The notes under the pieces were generated by a model. That model did no database searches, was not told the DNA's origin, and saw only the letters and a program-made list of their open reading frames with translations. The position numbers were made by a program, and so were the translations under genes. Of a stretch of DNA of 64,000 nt, positions 8,778-19,217 are shown piece after piece; position 1 is the first letter of the stretch, and each line of letters opens with the position of its first letter. Source of the stretch: Leptospira bouyouniensis (GTDB lineage Bacteria; Spirochaetota; Leptospiria; Leptospirales; Leptospiraceae). The DNA is taken from positions 558,001-622,000 of the forward strand of contig NZ_RQFT01000003.1 of the NCBI RefSeq assembly GCF_004769525.1, read 5' to 3'.

Positions 8778-9653
8778 ATGAAAATCGAACTTGATTTCAT
8801 AAAGTTTTATTTTGAAATATGTGATGTTTCTATGGAACCTAACCAAAATCCAGCTGATATTCTTGAAAGTTTGTTCGTAATCCCTCGTGAAGTGCCAAAA
8901 ACCATCCTCCGTAACCTTTTGGAGATGATTTATGATGTCAAAGTGGCTGGATCTGAGAATATCCCAGAATCCGGTGGGGCACTGATCATTTCTAATCATA
9001 CAGATTATTTAGACATACCTGTTCAGGGAGCTTTTGCGGATCGAAAAATTGTATATTTAGGCAAATATGAACTCTTTCACCCTCAAGAAGAGATTATGGC
9101 CATTTTAAACCATAAAAACTCTCCATTCCATTATCCACCTTTAAGTCTCACAAAACCAGTCATCGAAATCCTGTTAAACTCTCTTGGCAGTGTGGTGAAA
9201 AAAAACCTCATCAATTGGGGGAGTATGCCCATCATCCGCAATGCAGCCAAAGAATCAGAGATGGACAAACGGGCAGCGATGGAATATTACGAAAAATTGG
9301 AAACCTATATGGTCGACCTGATGAAGGATGGAGAGCTACTTTCCATTTATCCAGAAGGGTCTCGTTCCGAAACGGGGGAATTACAACCCTTCCGCGCCAT
9401 GGCAGCTAAACTTGCGATCCGAGCGGGTGTTCCCATCATTCCTTCAGGGATTGTTGGTGCGACCAATATGTCCAAACCCAAAGCGTTTCTCACGGGTGAT
9501 GCTTTCAAAACCAAAATCCGATACCAAATTGGGAAACCAATCCTACCTTCGGAGTTTCCAACGGGGCCTGAGAAAAAAGCAGCAAAAGAACTGACAGAAA
9601 TGTTAGAAAATCGAGTCCGAGAGCTGATGAAAGAGGCAGAATCCATCCTTTAG
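8778..9653 (+). CDS. PlsC-type lysophospholipid acyltransferase
   Basis: A 291-residue acyltransferase. The family's catalytic H-x4-D box is NHTDYLD, followed by the second-block Gly/Arg region and YPEGSRSETGELQPF (EGSR motif) and VPIIPSGIVGAT. These enzymes transfer an acyl chain to a lysophosphatidate-type acceptor at the membrane surface. No signal peptide or membrane segment is clear. If the start is as given, only five bases separate it from the divergent PAP2 gene. An ATG at 8832 (residue 19, just before EPNQNPAD) would give a 72-base gap to the alternative PAP2 start and deserves consideration. Confidence 0.87.
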   Translation: MKIELDFIKFYFEICDVSMEPNQNPADILESLFVIPREVPKTILRNLLEMIYDVKVAGSENIPESGGALIISNHTDYLDIPVQGAFADRKIVYLGKYELFHPQEEIMAILNHKNSPFHYPPLSLTKPVIEILLNSLGSVVKKNLINWGSMPIIRNAAKESEMDKRAAMEYYEKLETYMVDLMKDGELLSIYPEGSRSETGELQPFRAMAAKLAIRAGVPIIPSGIVGATNMSKPKAFLTGDAFKTKIRYQIGKPILPSEFPTGPEKKAAKELTEMLENRVRELMKEAESIL

Positions 9654-9756
9654 ACTCGACCTTTTTATGAAAATATGGCATGATCTTAGAAGTTATGTCA
9701 TTCTCGTCACATTTTCATATTGAATCCCTACCCGTGATTATAGAACGTTGTTCTCT

Positions 9757-12700
9757 ATGAGCACCGAAATTTCGACATATACCCCTCAAAACAAAATCCG
9801 CTTTGTCACGGCGGCTTCCCTTTTTGATGGACACGATGCTTCCATCAACATTATGCGAAGGATCTTACAACAAAGTGGGGTAGAGGTGATCCATTTGGGT
9901 CACAATCGTAGCGTTCAAGAGATTGTCCAATGTGCCATCCAAGAGGATGTACAAGGGATTGCCATCACTAGTTACCAAGGTGGTCACGTAGAATACTTCC
10001 AATACATGATTGATTTGTTAAAAAAGGAAGGTGCTGGTCACATACGTGTGTTTGGTGGTGGAGGAGGGACAATTTTACCTTCTGAGATCCAAGTATTACA
10101 CAAATATGGTGTAGCTCATATTTATTCCCCCGACGAAGGTCGAACCTTAGGATTACAAGGTATGATCAATGATGTCGTCAAACAATCTGATTTCCCTACT
10201 CCATTGTCATTTAACGGAGATTTGGCGTCTCATATCCAAAAGAAAAACTATTTAGCTTTGGGGCAAGCCATCACACAGATGGAATTTTCGCTCTTACAGG
10301 AAAAAACAAATTATTCGATTAACTTTGATTTTCCTACTCCTAAAAAAACAATCCCTGTCCTTGGAATTACAGGAACAGGTGGTGCAGGCAAATCTTCGTT
10401 AACCGATGAACTGGTCCGTCGGTATTTGGATGATTTTCCAAATCAAACCATTGCAATTTTATCTGTGGATCCATCCAAACGTAAAACGGGTGGAGCACTT
10501 CTCGGTGACCGAATTCGAATGAATTCCATTTTTAATGAAAGGGTGTACATGCGTTCCTTTGCCACGAGAGAAGCAAATATTGCGCTCAATCGTAGTGTGA
10601 AAGGTGCCATCCAAATTTTAAAATCAGCTGGATATGATTTGATCATCGTTGAAACAGCAGGAATTGGACAAAGTGATTCTGAAATCACAGAAGTAGCCGA
10701 TGTGTCTTTGTATGTGATGACTCCAGAGTATGGTGCTGCTACCCAATTAGAAAAAATTGATATGATCGATTATGCCGATGTGATTGCGATCAATAAATTT
10801 GATAAACGGGGAGCACTAGATGCGTTACGTGATGTCAAAAAACAATACCAAAGGTCCCGCAATTTATTCAATGATCCAATTGACGCGATGCCAGTATTTG
10901 GAACCATTGCTTCTCAATTCCAAGATGCAGGTACGGACGAATTGTATGCGCACTTACTTGGTGTTGTGATCCAAAAGACAAAACTGGATTGGAAATCAAA
11001 ATACCAAAAAAATCAAAACGGTAGAGAAGCATCGGTTGTCCTTCCTCCTGACCGAGTTCGTTACTTAACAGAAATCAAAGAAGAAATCAATCGAAATGCA
11101 GATTGGATCAAACAAGAAGCAGAACTAGCAAGGACCGCCTACCAATTGAAAGGTGCTATTTCTCAACTTTCTAAAAAAGGAAAAGTTGTCACTGATCTAG
11201 AATCGGAATACCAATTGGTATGGAATACTTTGTCTGTTGATTCTAGAAAAATCATTGAAACCTGGTCTGAAACCATTGAATCCTTTCGTAAAGACCAATA
11301 TTCATACTTTGTTCGTGGGAAAGAGATCAAAGTTGATAATTATACCGTATCCCTTAGCCATCTAAAAATTCCAAAAATTGCGACTCCTCGATTTGTCGAT
11401 TGGGGAGATATTTTGGAATGGTCTTACCAAGAAAATTTCCCAGGATTTTTTCCTTATACAGCTGGTGTTTACCCTTACAAACGAAGTGGAGAAGACCCAA
11501 CTCGTATGTTTGCGGGTGAAGGTGGCCCTGAAAGGACCAATCGTAGGTTTCATTACTTAAGTTCAGGTATGCCCGCCAAACGTCTGTCAACTGCATTTGA
11601 TTCGGTTACATTGTATGGAGAAGACCCTGACATCCGGCCAGATATTTATGGAAAAATTGGAAATTCAGGTGTCAATGTTGCAACGTTAGATGATGCAAAA
11701 AAATTGTATTCAGGTTTTGATCTTTGTGACCCAACAACTTCCGTTTCGATGACAATCAATGGACCGGCACCTATGGTGCTTGCTTTTTTTCTAAATGCTG
11801 CCATCGACCAAGCTTGTGAAAAATACATTCGATCTGAAGGGAAAACCGAAGAAATCAAATCCAAAATCAAACAAATTTACGATTCTAGAGGTGTCGCCAT
11901 TCCAAAGTTTGATGGTGTATTGCCTGAATCTAATGATGGTTTAGGTTTATTATTACTTGGTGTGACAGGTGACGATGTCCTTCCTAAAGAAACCTATGAA
12001 AAGTTAAAAAAAGATGCTTTATCCCAAGTGAGAGGAACAGTGCAAGCGGATATTTTAAAAGAAGACCAAGCACAAAATACTTGTATCTTCTCTACAGAGT
12101 TTGCATTAAAGATGATGGGTGATATCCAACACCATTTCATCCAAAACCAAGTTCGTAATTTTTATTCTGTTTCGATAAGTGGATATCACATAGCGGAAGC
12201 AGGTGCAAACCCAATCACACAAGTGGCATTTACATTAGCGAATGGATTTACTTATGTTGAGTATTATCTCAGTCGTGGGATGGATATCAATGAGTTTGCT
12301 CCAAACTTGTCCTTTTTCTTTTCAAATGGAATTGATCCGGAGTATTCGGTCATTGGACGCGTAGCTCGTCGGATTTGGGCAAAAGCGATGAAGTTCAAAT
12401 ATCGTGCCAATGAACGTTCACAGATGTTGAAATACCACATTCAAACTTCAGGAAGGTCGCTTCACTCCCAGGAGATTGATTTCAATGATATTCGAACCAC
12501 ATTGCAGGCATTATATGCTATTTATGACAATTGTAATTCTCTTCATACAAATGCCTATGATGAGGCGATCACAACACCAACAGAAGAATCTGTACGTCGT
12601 GCAGTTGCCATCCAACTCATCATCAATCGCGAGTTAGGTCTTGCAAAAAATGAAAATCCATTGCAAGGGGCTTTCATCATCGAAGAACTTACAAATTTGG

Positions 12701-13131
12701 TAGAAGAAGCAATTTTAACTGAATTTAATCGATTGACAGAACGTGGTGGAGTCCTCGGTGCCATGGAACGGATGTACCAAAGGAATAAAATCCAAGAAGA
12801 ATCTCTCCATTATGAAACTTTGAAACATACGGGAGAGTATCCGATCATCGGTGTAAATACCTTCCTCAATCGCAATGGTTCGCCAACGATCATCCCTTCA
12901 GAAGTGATTCGTTCAACAGATGAGGAGAAACAACAACAAATTGGCAATCTTAAAGCATTCCAAAAAGCAAATGTTTCCAAAACGGAACCTGCGATCACAA
13001 AATTAAAACAAGTAGCCCGTGCAAAAGAAAATATCTTTCAAGAGTTGCTAGAAACAGTGAAAGTGGCGTCTTTAGGGCAGATCTCCCATGCCTTATATGA
13101 AGTGGGAGGTCAGTACCGCCGCAATATGTAA
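9757..13131 (+). CDS. icmF: Fused isobutyryl-CoA mutase IcmF (B12 domain, G-protein chaperone, mutase)
   Basis: About 1125 residues from the ATG at 9757 (a TTG at 9748 would add three). It is a fusion of three parts. The cobalamin-binding domain (about 15-145) has DGHDAS, SYQGGH and FGGGGGT. The MeaB-like G-protein (about 195-400) has [16 protein letters not shown] and NKFD. The mutase core (about 530-1120) has the TIM-barrel motifs. Substrate-pocket residues fit isobutyryl/butyryl-CoA rather than methylmalonyl-CoA: Phe585 in RMFAG replaces the usual Tyr and Gln773 in DQAQNT replaces the usual Arg. The enzyme interconverts isobutyryl- and n-butyryl-CoA using adenosylcobalamin, with the built-in GTPase guarding cofactor loading. 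Confidence 0.95.
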   Translation: MSTEISTYTPQNKIRFVTAASLFDGHDASINIMRRILQQSGVEVIHLGHNRSVQEIVQCAIQEDVQGIAITSYQGGHVEYFQYMIDLLKKEGAGHIRVFGGGGGTILPSEIQVLHKYGVAHIYSPDEGRTLGLQGMINDVVKQSDFPTPLSFNGDLASHIQKKNYLALGQAITQMEFSLLQEKTNYSINFDFPTPKKTIPVLGITGTGGAGKSSLTDELVRRYLDDFPNQTIAILSVDPSKRKTGGALLGDRIRMNSIFNERVYMRSFATREANIALNRSVKGAIQILKSAGYDLIIVETAGIGQSDSEITEVADVSLYVMTPEYGAATQLEKIDMIDYADVIAINKFDKRGALDALRDVKKQYQRSRNLFNDPIDAMPVFGTIASQFQDAGTDELYAHLLGVVIQKTKLDWKSKYQKNQNGREASVVLPPDRVRYLTEIKEEINRNADWIKQEAELARTAYQLKGAISQLSKKGKVVTDLESEYQLVWNTLSVDSRKIIETWSETIESFRKDQYSYFVRGKEIKVDNYTVSLSHLKIPKIATPRFVDWGDILEWSYQENFPGFFPYTAGVYPYKRSGEDPTRMFAGEGGPERTNRRFHYLSSGMPAKRLSTAFDSVTLYGEDPDIRPDIYGKIGNSGVNVATLDDAKKLYSGFDLCDPTTSVSMTINGPAPMVLAFFLNAAIDQACEKYIRSEGKTEEIKSKIKQIYDSRGVAIPKFDGVLPESNDGLGLLLLGVTGDDVLPKETYEKLKKDALSQVRGTVQADILKEDQAQNTCIFSTEFALKMMGDIQHHFIQNQVRNFYSVSISGYHIAEAGANPITQVAFTLANGFTYVEYYLSRGMDINEFAPNLSFFFSNGIDPEYSVIGRVARRIWAKAMKFKYRANERSQMLKYHIQTSGRSLHSQEIDFNDIRTTLQALYAIYDNCNSLHTNAYDEAITTPTEESVRRAVAIQLIINRELGLAKNENPLQGAFIIEELTNLVEEAILTEFNRLTERGGVLGAMERMYQRNKIQEESLHYETLKHTGEYPIIGVNTFLNRNGSPTIIPSEVIRSTDEEKQQQIGNLKAFQKANVSKTEPAITKLKQVARAKENIFQELLETVKVASLGQISHALYEVGGQYRRNM

Positions 13132-13169
13132 AAAGGATAGGGTAGGGAAAGTCTGCCCTTGGTAAGATT

Positions 13170-14870
13170 ATGATTTCCTGGGATTTGATCAAAAAACACA
13201 AATTGGGAATTCCACTATTATGGGACATCACAATGGTGTTTGTCGTCCTAGGAAACTTGGCTCTCATCATTTTTGATTTGAGTTATTTGAGTATGAGGCC
13301 ATTTTACTTTCACAAATTTCCAGAAATCCTTACATTATATGACAAACCTATTTTAGGGATAGAACCTCACAGAACTACGACAGCATACACTGATTTGGTG
13401 GACGACCTCAAATACCTCACACAATTACGAGATGATGAGTTTCGCGAATCACAAAGAAAAAATACGAGAGAAGAAATTTATAAAATACTAACAACTCTCA
13501 AAACCCAGGTGGCAAATGAGAAATTTGATTCACTTTATGTCAATTTTGAATTGGCACTTCAAATTGAGGATGTTCAATCCAGAAGAAAGAAAGTAGAAGA
13601 GATACTCGCACAATTGAATGATTTTTTCAGTGTAATGGAAGAAACAGATGAAATCACAACACTTGGAGAACTTTCTGAAAAGTATGCATTTATCAATCGG
13701 TTGAGTATTGAAACGAACGAATCAAAAGAAATTTCATCCATCATTCAAAAAATGGACAAACGGATGTTAGAGATTGTTGAAACCAATCCATTTGCGATGT
13801 CTGGACAAACGCAATTTTTATTGGATATCCAATCAGGAATTAAAAACGAATACCAAACACATAAAACAAAAGCTCGAGATTTAAAATTAAGGCAAGAACT
13901 AGATCCAATCCTAGGTCGTGATCGAATTCCTTCCACTGTTGTCGCTTTTGCATGGTTTTGGAGAGACCAAAACAGGTCTTTAGAACAAAAAATTGATTTT
14001 TTTAACCAAAATTTTCGAGAGTATTTTTCACTCAATTATTACCGTTCCATCGCTTCTGATGGAAATCCAGTAAACAACTATTTGTTGTTAGATGCTCCAT
14101 TTCTGTTTTTCTTTTTGGCAGAATTTGTTTTGAGTTGGTTACTCGCTATCAAAAATAAAACCTATATTGCATGGTTTTTATATCCCATCTACCATTGGTA
14201 CGATGTGTTAGGTCTTATCCCTATTGTTGAATTTCGATTTTTTCGCTTGGTTCGTGTTTATAAAATTTATTTAATGTTACAAACAAATCAATTCACCAAG
14301 ATTTTAGGGAATGATTTGATCAGTAAAACACTTCGGTATTATTCCAATATCATCAAAGAAGAAATTTCCGATATTGTTACCATCCAAATTTTAACAGAAA
14401 TGCAGAATGAAGTAAAATCTGGCAATTCACTTGACCAATTGGTGAATGCCATTGACCAAAACCGTACGGAGTTAAAAAAGGTAGCGATCAAAAACATAGC
14501 TAAGTCTGCACAAAATCCAAATTTGCAAGCGTTAATCCAAAACTTAGTGACAGAAGTTTCAGAACGAGTGTCGACCAATATGAAACCTATCTCTTTACTT
14601 CCAAAAGAAATGCAGGCAAATCTCACCAAACAAATTAGTTTGACTATTTACACAGCTTTGTCCCAAGCAACTGTTGCGATGGCAGCAGATCCTTCTGGAA
14701 GGAAATCGATTGAGAACTTAATTGATTATCTAATTGATGAAATGATCCTTGTGGCAGAAGATCCAGACATGGTGAAACTCAATACCAATATCACAGTCGC
14801 GCTCATTGAAAATATGAAGAGGTCTATTGGTGAGAAAAAATGGTTGAAATCAGAGATTGGAAGTAGTTAA
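13170..14870 (+). CDS. Membrane protein with channel-like helices, unknown function
   Basis: A 566-residue protein starting 38 bases after icmF. A transmembrane helix lies at about residues 16-40. A long charged helical region follows to about 300, and a cluster of helices at about 305-375 includes FLAEFVLSWLLA, HWYDVLGLIP and RFFRLVRVYKIY. The last stretch, with spaced arginines after an aromatic Asp-containing helix, resembles S3-S4 of voltage-gated ion channels, but I see no pore loop or selectivity filter. The C-terminal 180 residues are helical and probably cytoplasmic. I would not assign a transport function without structural evidence. Confidence 0.75.
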   Translation: MISWDLIKKHKLGIPLLWDITMVFVVLGNLALIIFDLSYLSMRPFYFHKFPEILTLYDKPILGIEPHRTTTAYTDLVDDLKYLTQLRDDEFRESQRKNTREEIYKILTTLKTQVANEKFDSLYVNFELALQIEDVQSRRKKVEEILAQLNDFFSVMEETDEITTLGELSEKYAFINRLSIETNESKEISSIIQKMDKRMLEIVETNPFAMSGQTQFLLDIQSGIKNEYQTHKTKARDLKLRQELDPILGRDRIPSTVVAFAWFWRDQNRSLEQKIDFFNQNFREYFSLNYYRSIASDGNPVNNYLLLDAPFLFFFLAEFVLSWLLAIKNKTYIAWFLYPIYHWYDVLGLIPIVEFRFFRLVRVYKIYLMLQTNQFTKILGNDLISKTLRYYSNIIKEEISDIVTIQILTEMQNEVKSGNSLDQLVNAIDQNRTELKKVAIKNIAKSAQNPNLQALIQNLVTEVSERVSTNMKPISLLPKEMQANLTKQISLTIYTALSQATVAMAADPSGRKSIENLIDYLIDEMILVAEDPDMVKLNTNITVALIENMKRSIGEKKWLKSEIGSS

Positions 14871-14940
14871 AACCATTCCAATTTCCTCTTTTCAAACATA
14901 TTCAAATCGATAGATTCGAACACCGTTTTCCATTGAAAAA

Positions 14941-15633
14941 ATGTCTTGTTTTCTTTTTAAAACAAGATGGAATCGATCCACTTTGGTATTCTTTGTAAAG
15001 ATATTTCTATCTTTGTCCTTATGGTTATCATATGGAGGAGATGTTGTAGCAAATCCAAAAACAATGGAATCTAAAATCCAGTCTGTCGCCACACCATCAA
15101 AGAAAAAGTCAGAACCAATTCATATTCAAAAAACAAATTCAAAGATAAGTCCAAATCTAGTATCAAAGAATAGAAAAGTAAAATTGGATTCGAGTAAACT
15201 TTCGATCCAAAAGACAAATTATAAAAATCATAAAGGAAATTGGAAACCGATGGAACTAACCTGGGAAGAAAGTTCTGGAGCAGTGGCACCAGAATTTCGT
15301 TATGCAAAAAAGTTTCATCTTTTTACAGATGTTAAAAAAATTTTCCTCTCACGAAAGGTAATCAAAAATGGAAAATTAGTTTTGGAAGAAACAAAAGAAA
15401 TTCCAGACAAGTTGTACCAAAAATGGATGAATGAGCTTTTCAAAATTGGTATTCAACAATTATCTTTTGAAGAAATTCCAGAATCACAAATCACCGGTAT
15501 CAGTTATAATTTCGTGAATTTTAGGTATAGTTCCACCAAATCAAAGTTTTATTATACTTTGGAAGAAATTAACCAACCAGAATGGGAACAAAAAAAAGCA
15601 ATCATTGAATCGATAGAAAGGATGAAACCATGA
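14941..15633 (+). CDS. Exported protein coupled to the cysteine protease gene, unknown
   Basis: A 230-residue protein with an N-terminal hydrophobic segment (about 14-32) followed by a basic, low-complexity linker and a compact C-terminal domain (about 100-228) of alternating strands and helices. Its stop overlaps the start of the papain-like protease gene by four bases (ATGA), so the two are translationally coupled. I do not recognise the domain. Co-translation with a secreted protease makes an inhibitor, chaperone or substrate role plausible, but nothing in the sequence proves it. Confidence 0.7.
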   Translation: MSCFLFKTRWNRSTLVFFVKIFLSLSLWLSYGGDVVANPKTMESKIQSVATPSKKKSEPIHIQKTNSKISPNLVSKNRKVKLDSSKLSIQKTNYKNHKGNWKPMELTWEESSGAVAPEFRYAKKFHLFTDVKKIFLSRKVIKNGKLVLEETKEIPDKLYQKWMNELFKIGIQQLSFEEIPESQITGISYNFVNFRYSSTKSKFYYTLEEINQPEWEQKKAIIESIERMKP

Positions 15634-18083
15634 AAATCAAACATAAAACAATCTTAGTTGGACTTGTATTGTTCTCAATCAGTACAATTATTGCTGAAGA
15701 ATTTGATCCAAGTAGCGTACGTTCGCCGGGATGCAAACCAGGTACTTTTTCCTGTGGATATATTCCAAGCCCTAAAGAAATCCAAGATACAATCCCTCTC
15801 AAACGAGATTTTAACTCTTTTGAAGACCTACCGTCGTCTATTGATTTATCATCGCAAATGCCACCCGTTGGGAATCAAGGTCGGCAAAATAGTTGTGTAG
15901 CGTGGGCAACCGGTTATGCGATCAAATCGTATCTTTTGAAAAATAACGGACAAAGTACATCCTATGATCCTCCATTTGCCGGTGGAAAAGGGAATTATGT
16001 TTTTTCGCCAGCCTTTATCTACAACCAACAGAATGGTGGTGAAGACAAAGGATTGTATTATTATAAGACGATGGAATTTTTAAAGTCAAATGGAGTGGCT
16101 CCTTGGAGTTCCATGCCTTATACAGACAAAGATTATTTGTCGCAACCATCCGTAGATTCAAAAAGAGAAGCGTTAAAGTATAAAATTAAATCGTTTTCTA
16201 GATTGAATTTTAAAAATCCAGATGAGATAAAACGTGTATTAGCTGGCAAAAATGTGGTGATGGTGGGAATGATTATAGATGATGCATTCTATAAGTTAAA
16301 AGGTGATACGGTTTATGATGCCAACGGTGGACAAAGTTATGGTGGGCATGCCATGACAATTGTAGGTTATGATGATAACAAAAAATCCAAATCAGGCAAA
16401 AAAGGTGCATTTAAATTACAAAATTCTTGGGGAATCAATTGGGGGGACAAAGGTTTTGGTTGGGTTTCGTATTCTATCCTTGCCAAAGTAGGGCAAGAAA
16501 CCTATGCCATTATTGATGAACCTGCACAACCAAACACACAAACACCCACTGTCAATGTAAGTCCGACTAAAAAACCACTTCTCCCTCCAGCAGAAATTAA
16601 AGTATCCAAAGGTGATTTTGATAGTAAAATTTTAATCACTTGGAATCACCAAGAATCTGCAGTTGCTTATTTGATCCAAAGAAGGGAAGAATCTGATTTT
16701 TTTGACTTAGCATATTCTGATAAACCAAGTTTTACTGATTTAAATGTATCACCTAATTCATCTTATGCGTATCGTATTTTGGCAATAGGAGCAGACGAAG
16801 TTTCTGTTGCTTCAATGGAAGTGGAAGGTTTTACCTCATCCGAGTCAACAAATGATGGAAATGTCACCCAAGTGGCCGGATTATCAGGAATTGTTTTCTC
16901 TACTGGGAATACAACGAGCGTACAATTAACATGGTCTGAAATTGATGGAGCGACAAACTATTCCATCGCAAAAGCAGATTCATCCTTTAAATGGAAAACC
17001 ATTGGTAATACAAAATCCGCCGATTTTGTGGATACATCACCAAAATCTGGTGAGGTGAATTATTACAAAGTAAACGCAGTGCTTAGTTCGAAACTTTCCA
17101 CTGATTGGAGTGATTCAATTGCAGTGGAAGTAGCCAATCAAAATTTGTTACCAAACCAAGTGACCCAACTCTCTGCAACCAATGGAGATTATGCAAATAA
17201 AATTCTATTGAAATGGAATGCGGCCCCGGGCGCTAAAAATTATTTTTTATTTCGATTTGATGAAAATGCCGAGCCATCAGGCCAATATGAAGTTTCTGGA
17301 ACTGCATATACGGATGCAGATACAACGATTCAAAATGGAAAATCGTATATTTATACAGTGATCGCAGCAAATGATATGGGTTATGCGGAGCCTAGTGAAG
17401 TTGCATTTGGAAAAACAGATCCGGGTCTTACAAAACGAGCGGGTGGAGTCACACTTGCTGCTCCAAAACAATTAGTTTCGAATCCAGTTGGAAAGGATAA
17501 ACAAGTTTCTTTAAAATGGGAAACTGTGAAGGATAGTTTTGAATATTACATTTACCGAAAACCAATTCAAAACGGGAAACCAGGTAAATTGGAATTTGTT
17601 TCGAGTGTAGAAGGAAAAAAAACAAATTTTACAGAACCGTTCCCTGGTAAATCGGGAGATTTGTATTTATATTCGGTTCGTTCCAAATCAGAATTTGGAT
17701 CCGAATCAAAAGACTCTAATTTTGTATCTGTATTTTGGAATGAACCAAAGCAGATGGTGAAAAAGAGAGCGATGTCTTTGGAAGAGTTGCCTTCTCAATT
17801 TACAGGAAAGTGGTCATCGATGTATTGGAATCCTAAACTCGGTCCACAAAATTTACTTATGGAAATTTCAAGTAATGGACAAGACTTTGTCGCAAAATTA
17901 AAGTTAAACGATAAAGAAGTAAAACAATTCTCTGGTTCTTGGACCCCTGGAAGTAAAATGATCAAAACAAAGGGATTTAGTTTGGAACTTTCTAATGCAT
18001 TGGAGGGAAATTCAACCGTTCAGTTCCAATCCATTAAAGAGATTGAAAATGGAGTGGAACTGAGTTTCGAAAAAGAAAATTAG
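15630..18083 (+). CDS. Secreted papain-like (C1) cysteine protease with fibronectin type III-like modules
   Basis: An 817-residue exported protein. A signal peptide covers about 1-22. The C1 peptidase domain spans about 65-295 with oxyanion Gln83, catalytic Cys89 in GRQNSCVAWA, His240 in GGHAMTIVGY and Asn265 in QNSWGINWG, in papain order and spacing. About four fibronectin type III-like repeats follow (roughly 320-405, 420-505, 510-600, 610-705), each marked by a conserved Trp and a late TYR/YSVRA-type strand. A final beta-rich domain (about 725-817) ends the protein. Adhesive repeats on a protease suggest surface or extracellular action on protein substrates. Confidence 0.88.
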   Translation: MKIKHKTILVGLVLFSISTIIAEEFDPSSVRSPGCKPGTFSCGYIPSPKEIQDTIPLKRDFNSFEDLPSSIDLSSQMPPVGNQGRQNSCVAWATGYAIKSYLLKNNGQSTSYDPPFAGGKGNYVFSPAFIYNQQNGGEDKGLYYYKTMEFLKSNGVAPWSSMPYTDKDYLSQPSVDSKREALKYKIKSFSRLNFKNPDEIKRVLAGKNVVMVGMIIDDAFYKLKGDTVYDANGGQSYGGHAMTIVGYDDNKKSKSGKKGAFKLQNSWGINWGDKGFGWVSYSILAKVGQETYAIIDEPAQPNTQTPTVNVSPTKKPLLPPAEIKVSKGDFDSKILITWNHQESAVAYLIQRREESDFFDLAYSDKPSFTDLNVSPNSSYAYRILAIGADEVSVASMEVEGFTSSESTNDGNVTQVAGLSGIVFSTGNTTSVQLTWSEIDGATNYSIAKADSSFKWKTIGNTKSADFVDTSPKSGEVNYYKVNAVLSSKLSTDWSDSIAVEVANQNLLPNQVTQLSATNGDYANKILLKWNAAPGAKNYFLFRFDENAEPSGQYEVSGTAYTDADTTIQNGKSYIYTVIAANDMGYAEPSEVAFGKTDPGLTKRAGGVTLAAPKQLVSNPVGKDKQVSLKWETVKDSFEYYIYRKPIQNGKPGKLEFVSSVEGKKTNFTEPFPGKSGDLYLYSVRSKSEFGSESKDSNFVSVFWNEPKQMVKKRAMSLEELPSQFTGKWSSMYWNPKLGPQNLLMEISSNGQDFVAKLKLNDKEVKQFSGSWTPGSKMIKTKGFSLELSNALEGNSTVQFQSIKEIENGVELSFEKEN

Positions 18084-18113
18084 ATACGAAGTTTCCTATG
18101 TGGGCAAAGAACG

Positions 18114-18133
18114 ATCCATTTTTTTAAATGGAT
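18114..18133. terminator. Weak hairpin between converging genes
   Basis: An 8-bp inverted repeat (ATCCATTT, loop TTTT, AAATGGAT) lies between the protease stop and the cytochrome stop and covers the latter. It is AT-rich and lacks a separate long T-run, so it is only a possible transcript end for either strand. Confidence 0.3.
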
Positions 18134-18999
18134 TGTAAGTACATCCAAAGTGCTTTCAGTTCTGTGTCTGTTAGTTTTGCCAAACTTTGCCAAGGCATTG
18201 GGAATTTCATCTCGGATCCATCGGGACGTTTGCCTGTTCTGATGGCTTGGATAAAACTGCTCTCAGAATAATGAGTAAGCCCAACCTTAGTTATGTTTTG
18301 TGCAGGTGGCCATTCTGGGGGAGCACCTTGGATGGGTCCGCCAATCAATTGCAACCCATGGCATCCTGTGCAGGTGGCTGCTACATACTTTCCATATTCT
18401 AAGGAAACCGTTGGTTTCAAATTTTCCAGATGTTTCACATCATGATCGATTTGTTCCGCCGATACGAAAATTGGAATTTCACCAATCAGATATAAAAATC
18501 TACCCAAAGGTCCTGGTTTGATATCACCCGGTTCTTTGTTGACAGCAGGAGCTGAACGAAGATAGGAGATCAGTTTCCCAACGTCTTCATTTGTCATCCC
18601 GTGGAAATCTGTGGATGGCATAAAAATAAGGGCACGTCCATTTTTACCAACTCCGTGGCGGATGGCAATTGCCAACTCTTCATCACTGCGTTCGTTGAGT
18701 ATCCCCCCATTACCGGTTGTTAGGTTTGCACCAGAGATTGTCCCAATGGCCGGGTCATTGATGAATGTTCTACCGCTACCATCAACATCATGGCAATCAC
18801 CGCAACCACGCGATTGGTAAAGCCGTTTCCCTTCCAAAAGGTCCTGGGAAGAAATATATTTTGGAATTGGGGTTGGGTTTATGGTAAAGGTTTTTGCCAT
18901 GCGATGATTACTGATTAGGTAAACCGCGGAGACAATCACTGTGATGAGGAGGATTAGGGTTACGAAAAAGATAAGGAGAATTCGGGAAATTTTTTTCAT
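18124..18999 (-). CDS. Membrane-anchored dihaem cytochrome c
   Basis: About 291 residues from the ATG at 18999. The frame is open up to 19101, but those extra 34 residues precede an evident signal anchor (MKKISRILLIFFVTLILL) and are less likely. Two class I cytochrome c domains follow, with haem sites CGDCH and CTGCH. Distal Met candidates are in IFMPSTDFHGM and KFPMPW. It would be held at the outer face of the inner membrane and pass electrons between a quinol or dehydrogenase and an acceptor. It lies on the same strand as the gcv-ferredoxin operon, about 220 bases downstream, but may have its own promoter. Confidence 0.87.
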   Translation of the reverse strand: MKKISRILLIFFVTLILLITVIVSAVYLISNHRMAKTFTINPTPIPKYISSQDLLEGKRLYQSRGCGDCHDVDGSGRTFINDPAIGTISGANLTTGNGGILNERSDEELAIAIRHGVGKNGRALIFMPSTDFHGMTNEDVGKLISYLRSAPAVNKEPGDIKPGPLGRFLYLIGEIPIFVSAEQIDHDVKHLENLKPTVSLEYGKYVAATCTGCHGLQLIGGPIQGAPPEWPPAQNITKVGLTHYSESSFIQAIRTGKRPDGSEMKFPMPWQSLAKLTDTELKALWMYLQSI

Positions 19000-19081
19000 A
19001 GGTGGAGGAATTGGAGTGTAGTGGGGGATTTGGTCAAGTGGGATTTGGGGGGAATTTGCGGAAATTATCTCCCCGCCCTGA

Positions 19082-19114
19082 CAATGGGTGGGGTTATCCA
19101 CCCGCCACCCATTG
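19082..19114. repeat. GC-rich hairpin upstream of the cytochrome gene
   Basis: A perfect 10-bp inverted repeat (CAATGGGTGG and CCACCCATTG) flanks a 13-base loop that itself contains GGTT/ACCC complementarity. It lies between the ferredoxin stop and the cytochrome start and is far more GC-rich than its surroundings. There is no T-run after it on the minus strand, so a simple terminator is not supported. It could be an attenuator, a processing site or part of a dispersed element; a related CATTGGGTGG hairpin lies near 28951. Confidence 0.6.
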
Positions 19115-19217
19115 ACGCCAACCTACCACAAATCCTCTCGTTTGACGAATCATTCGCCAAAACTAAAAAAAAAATTCTAAAGAATGTTCATGTTATCCGA
19201 ACATTCTGTTCGCGTTT

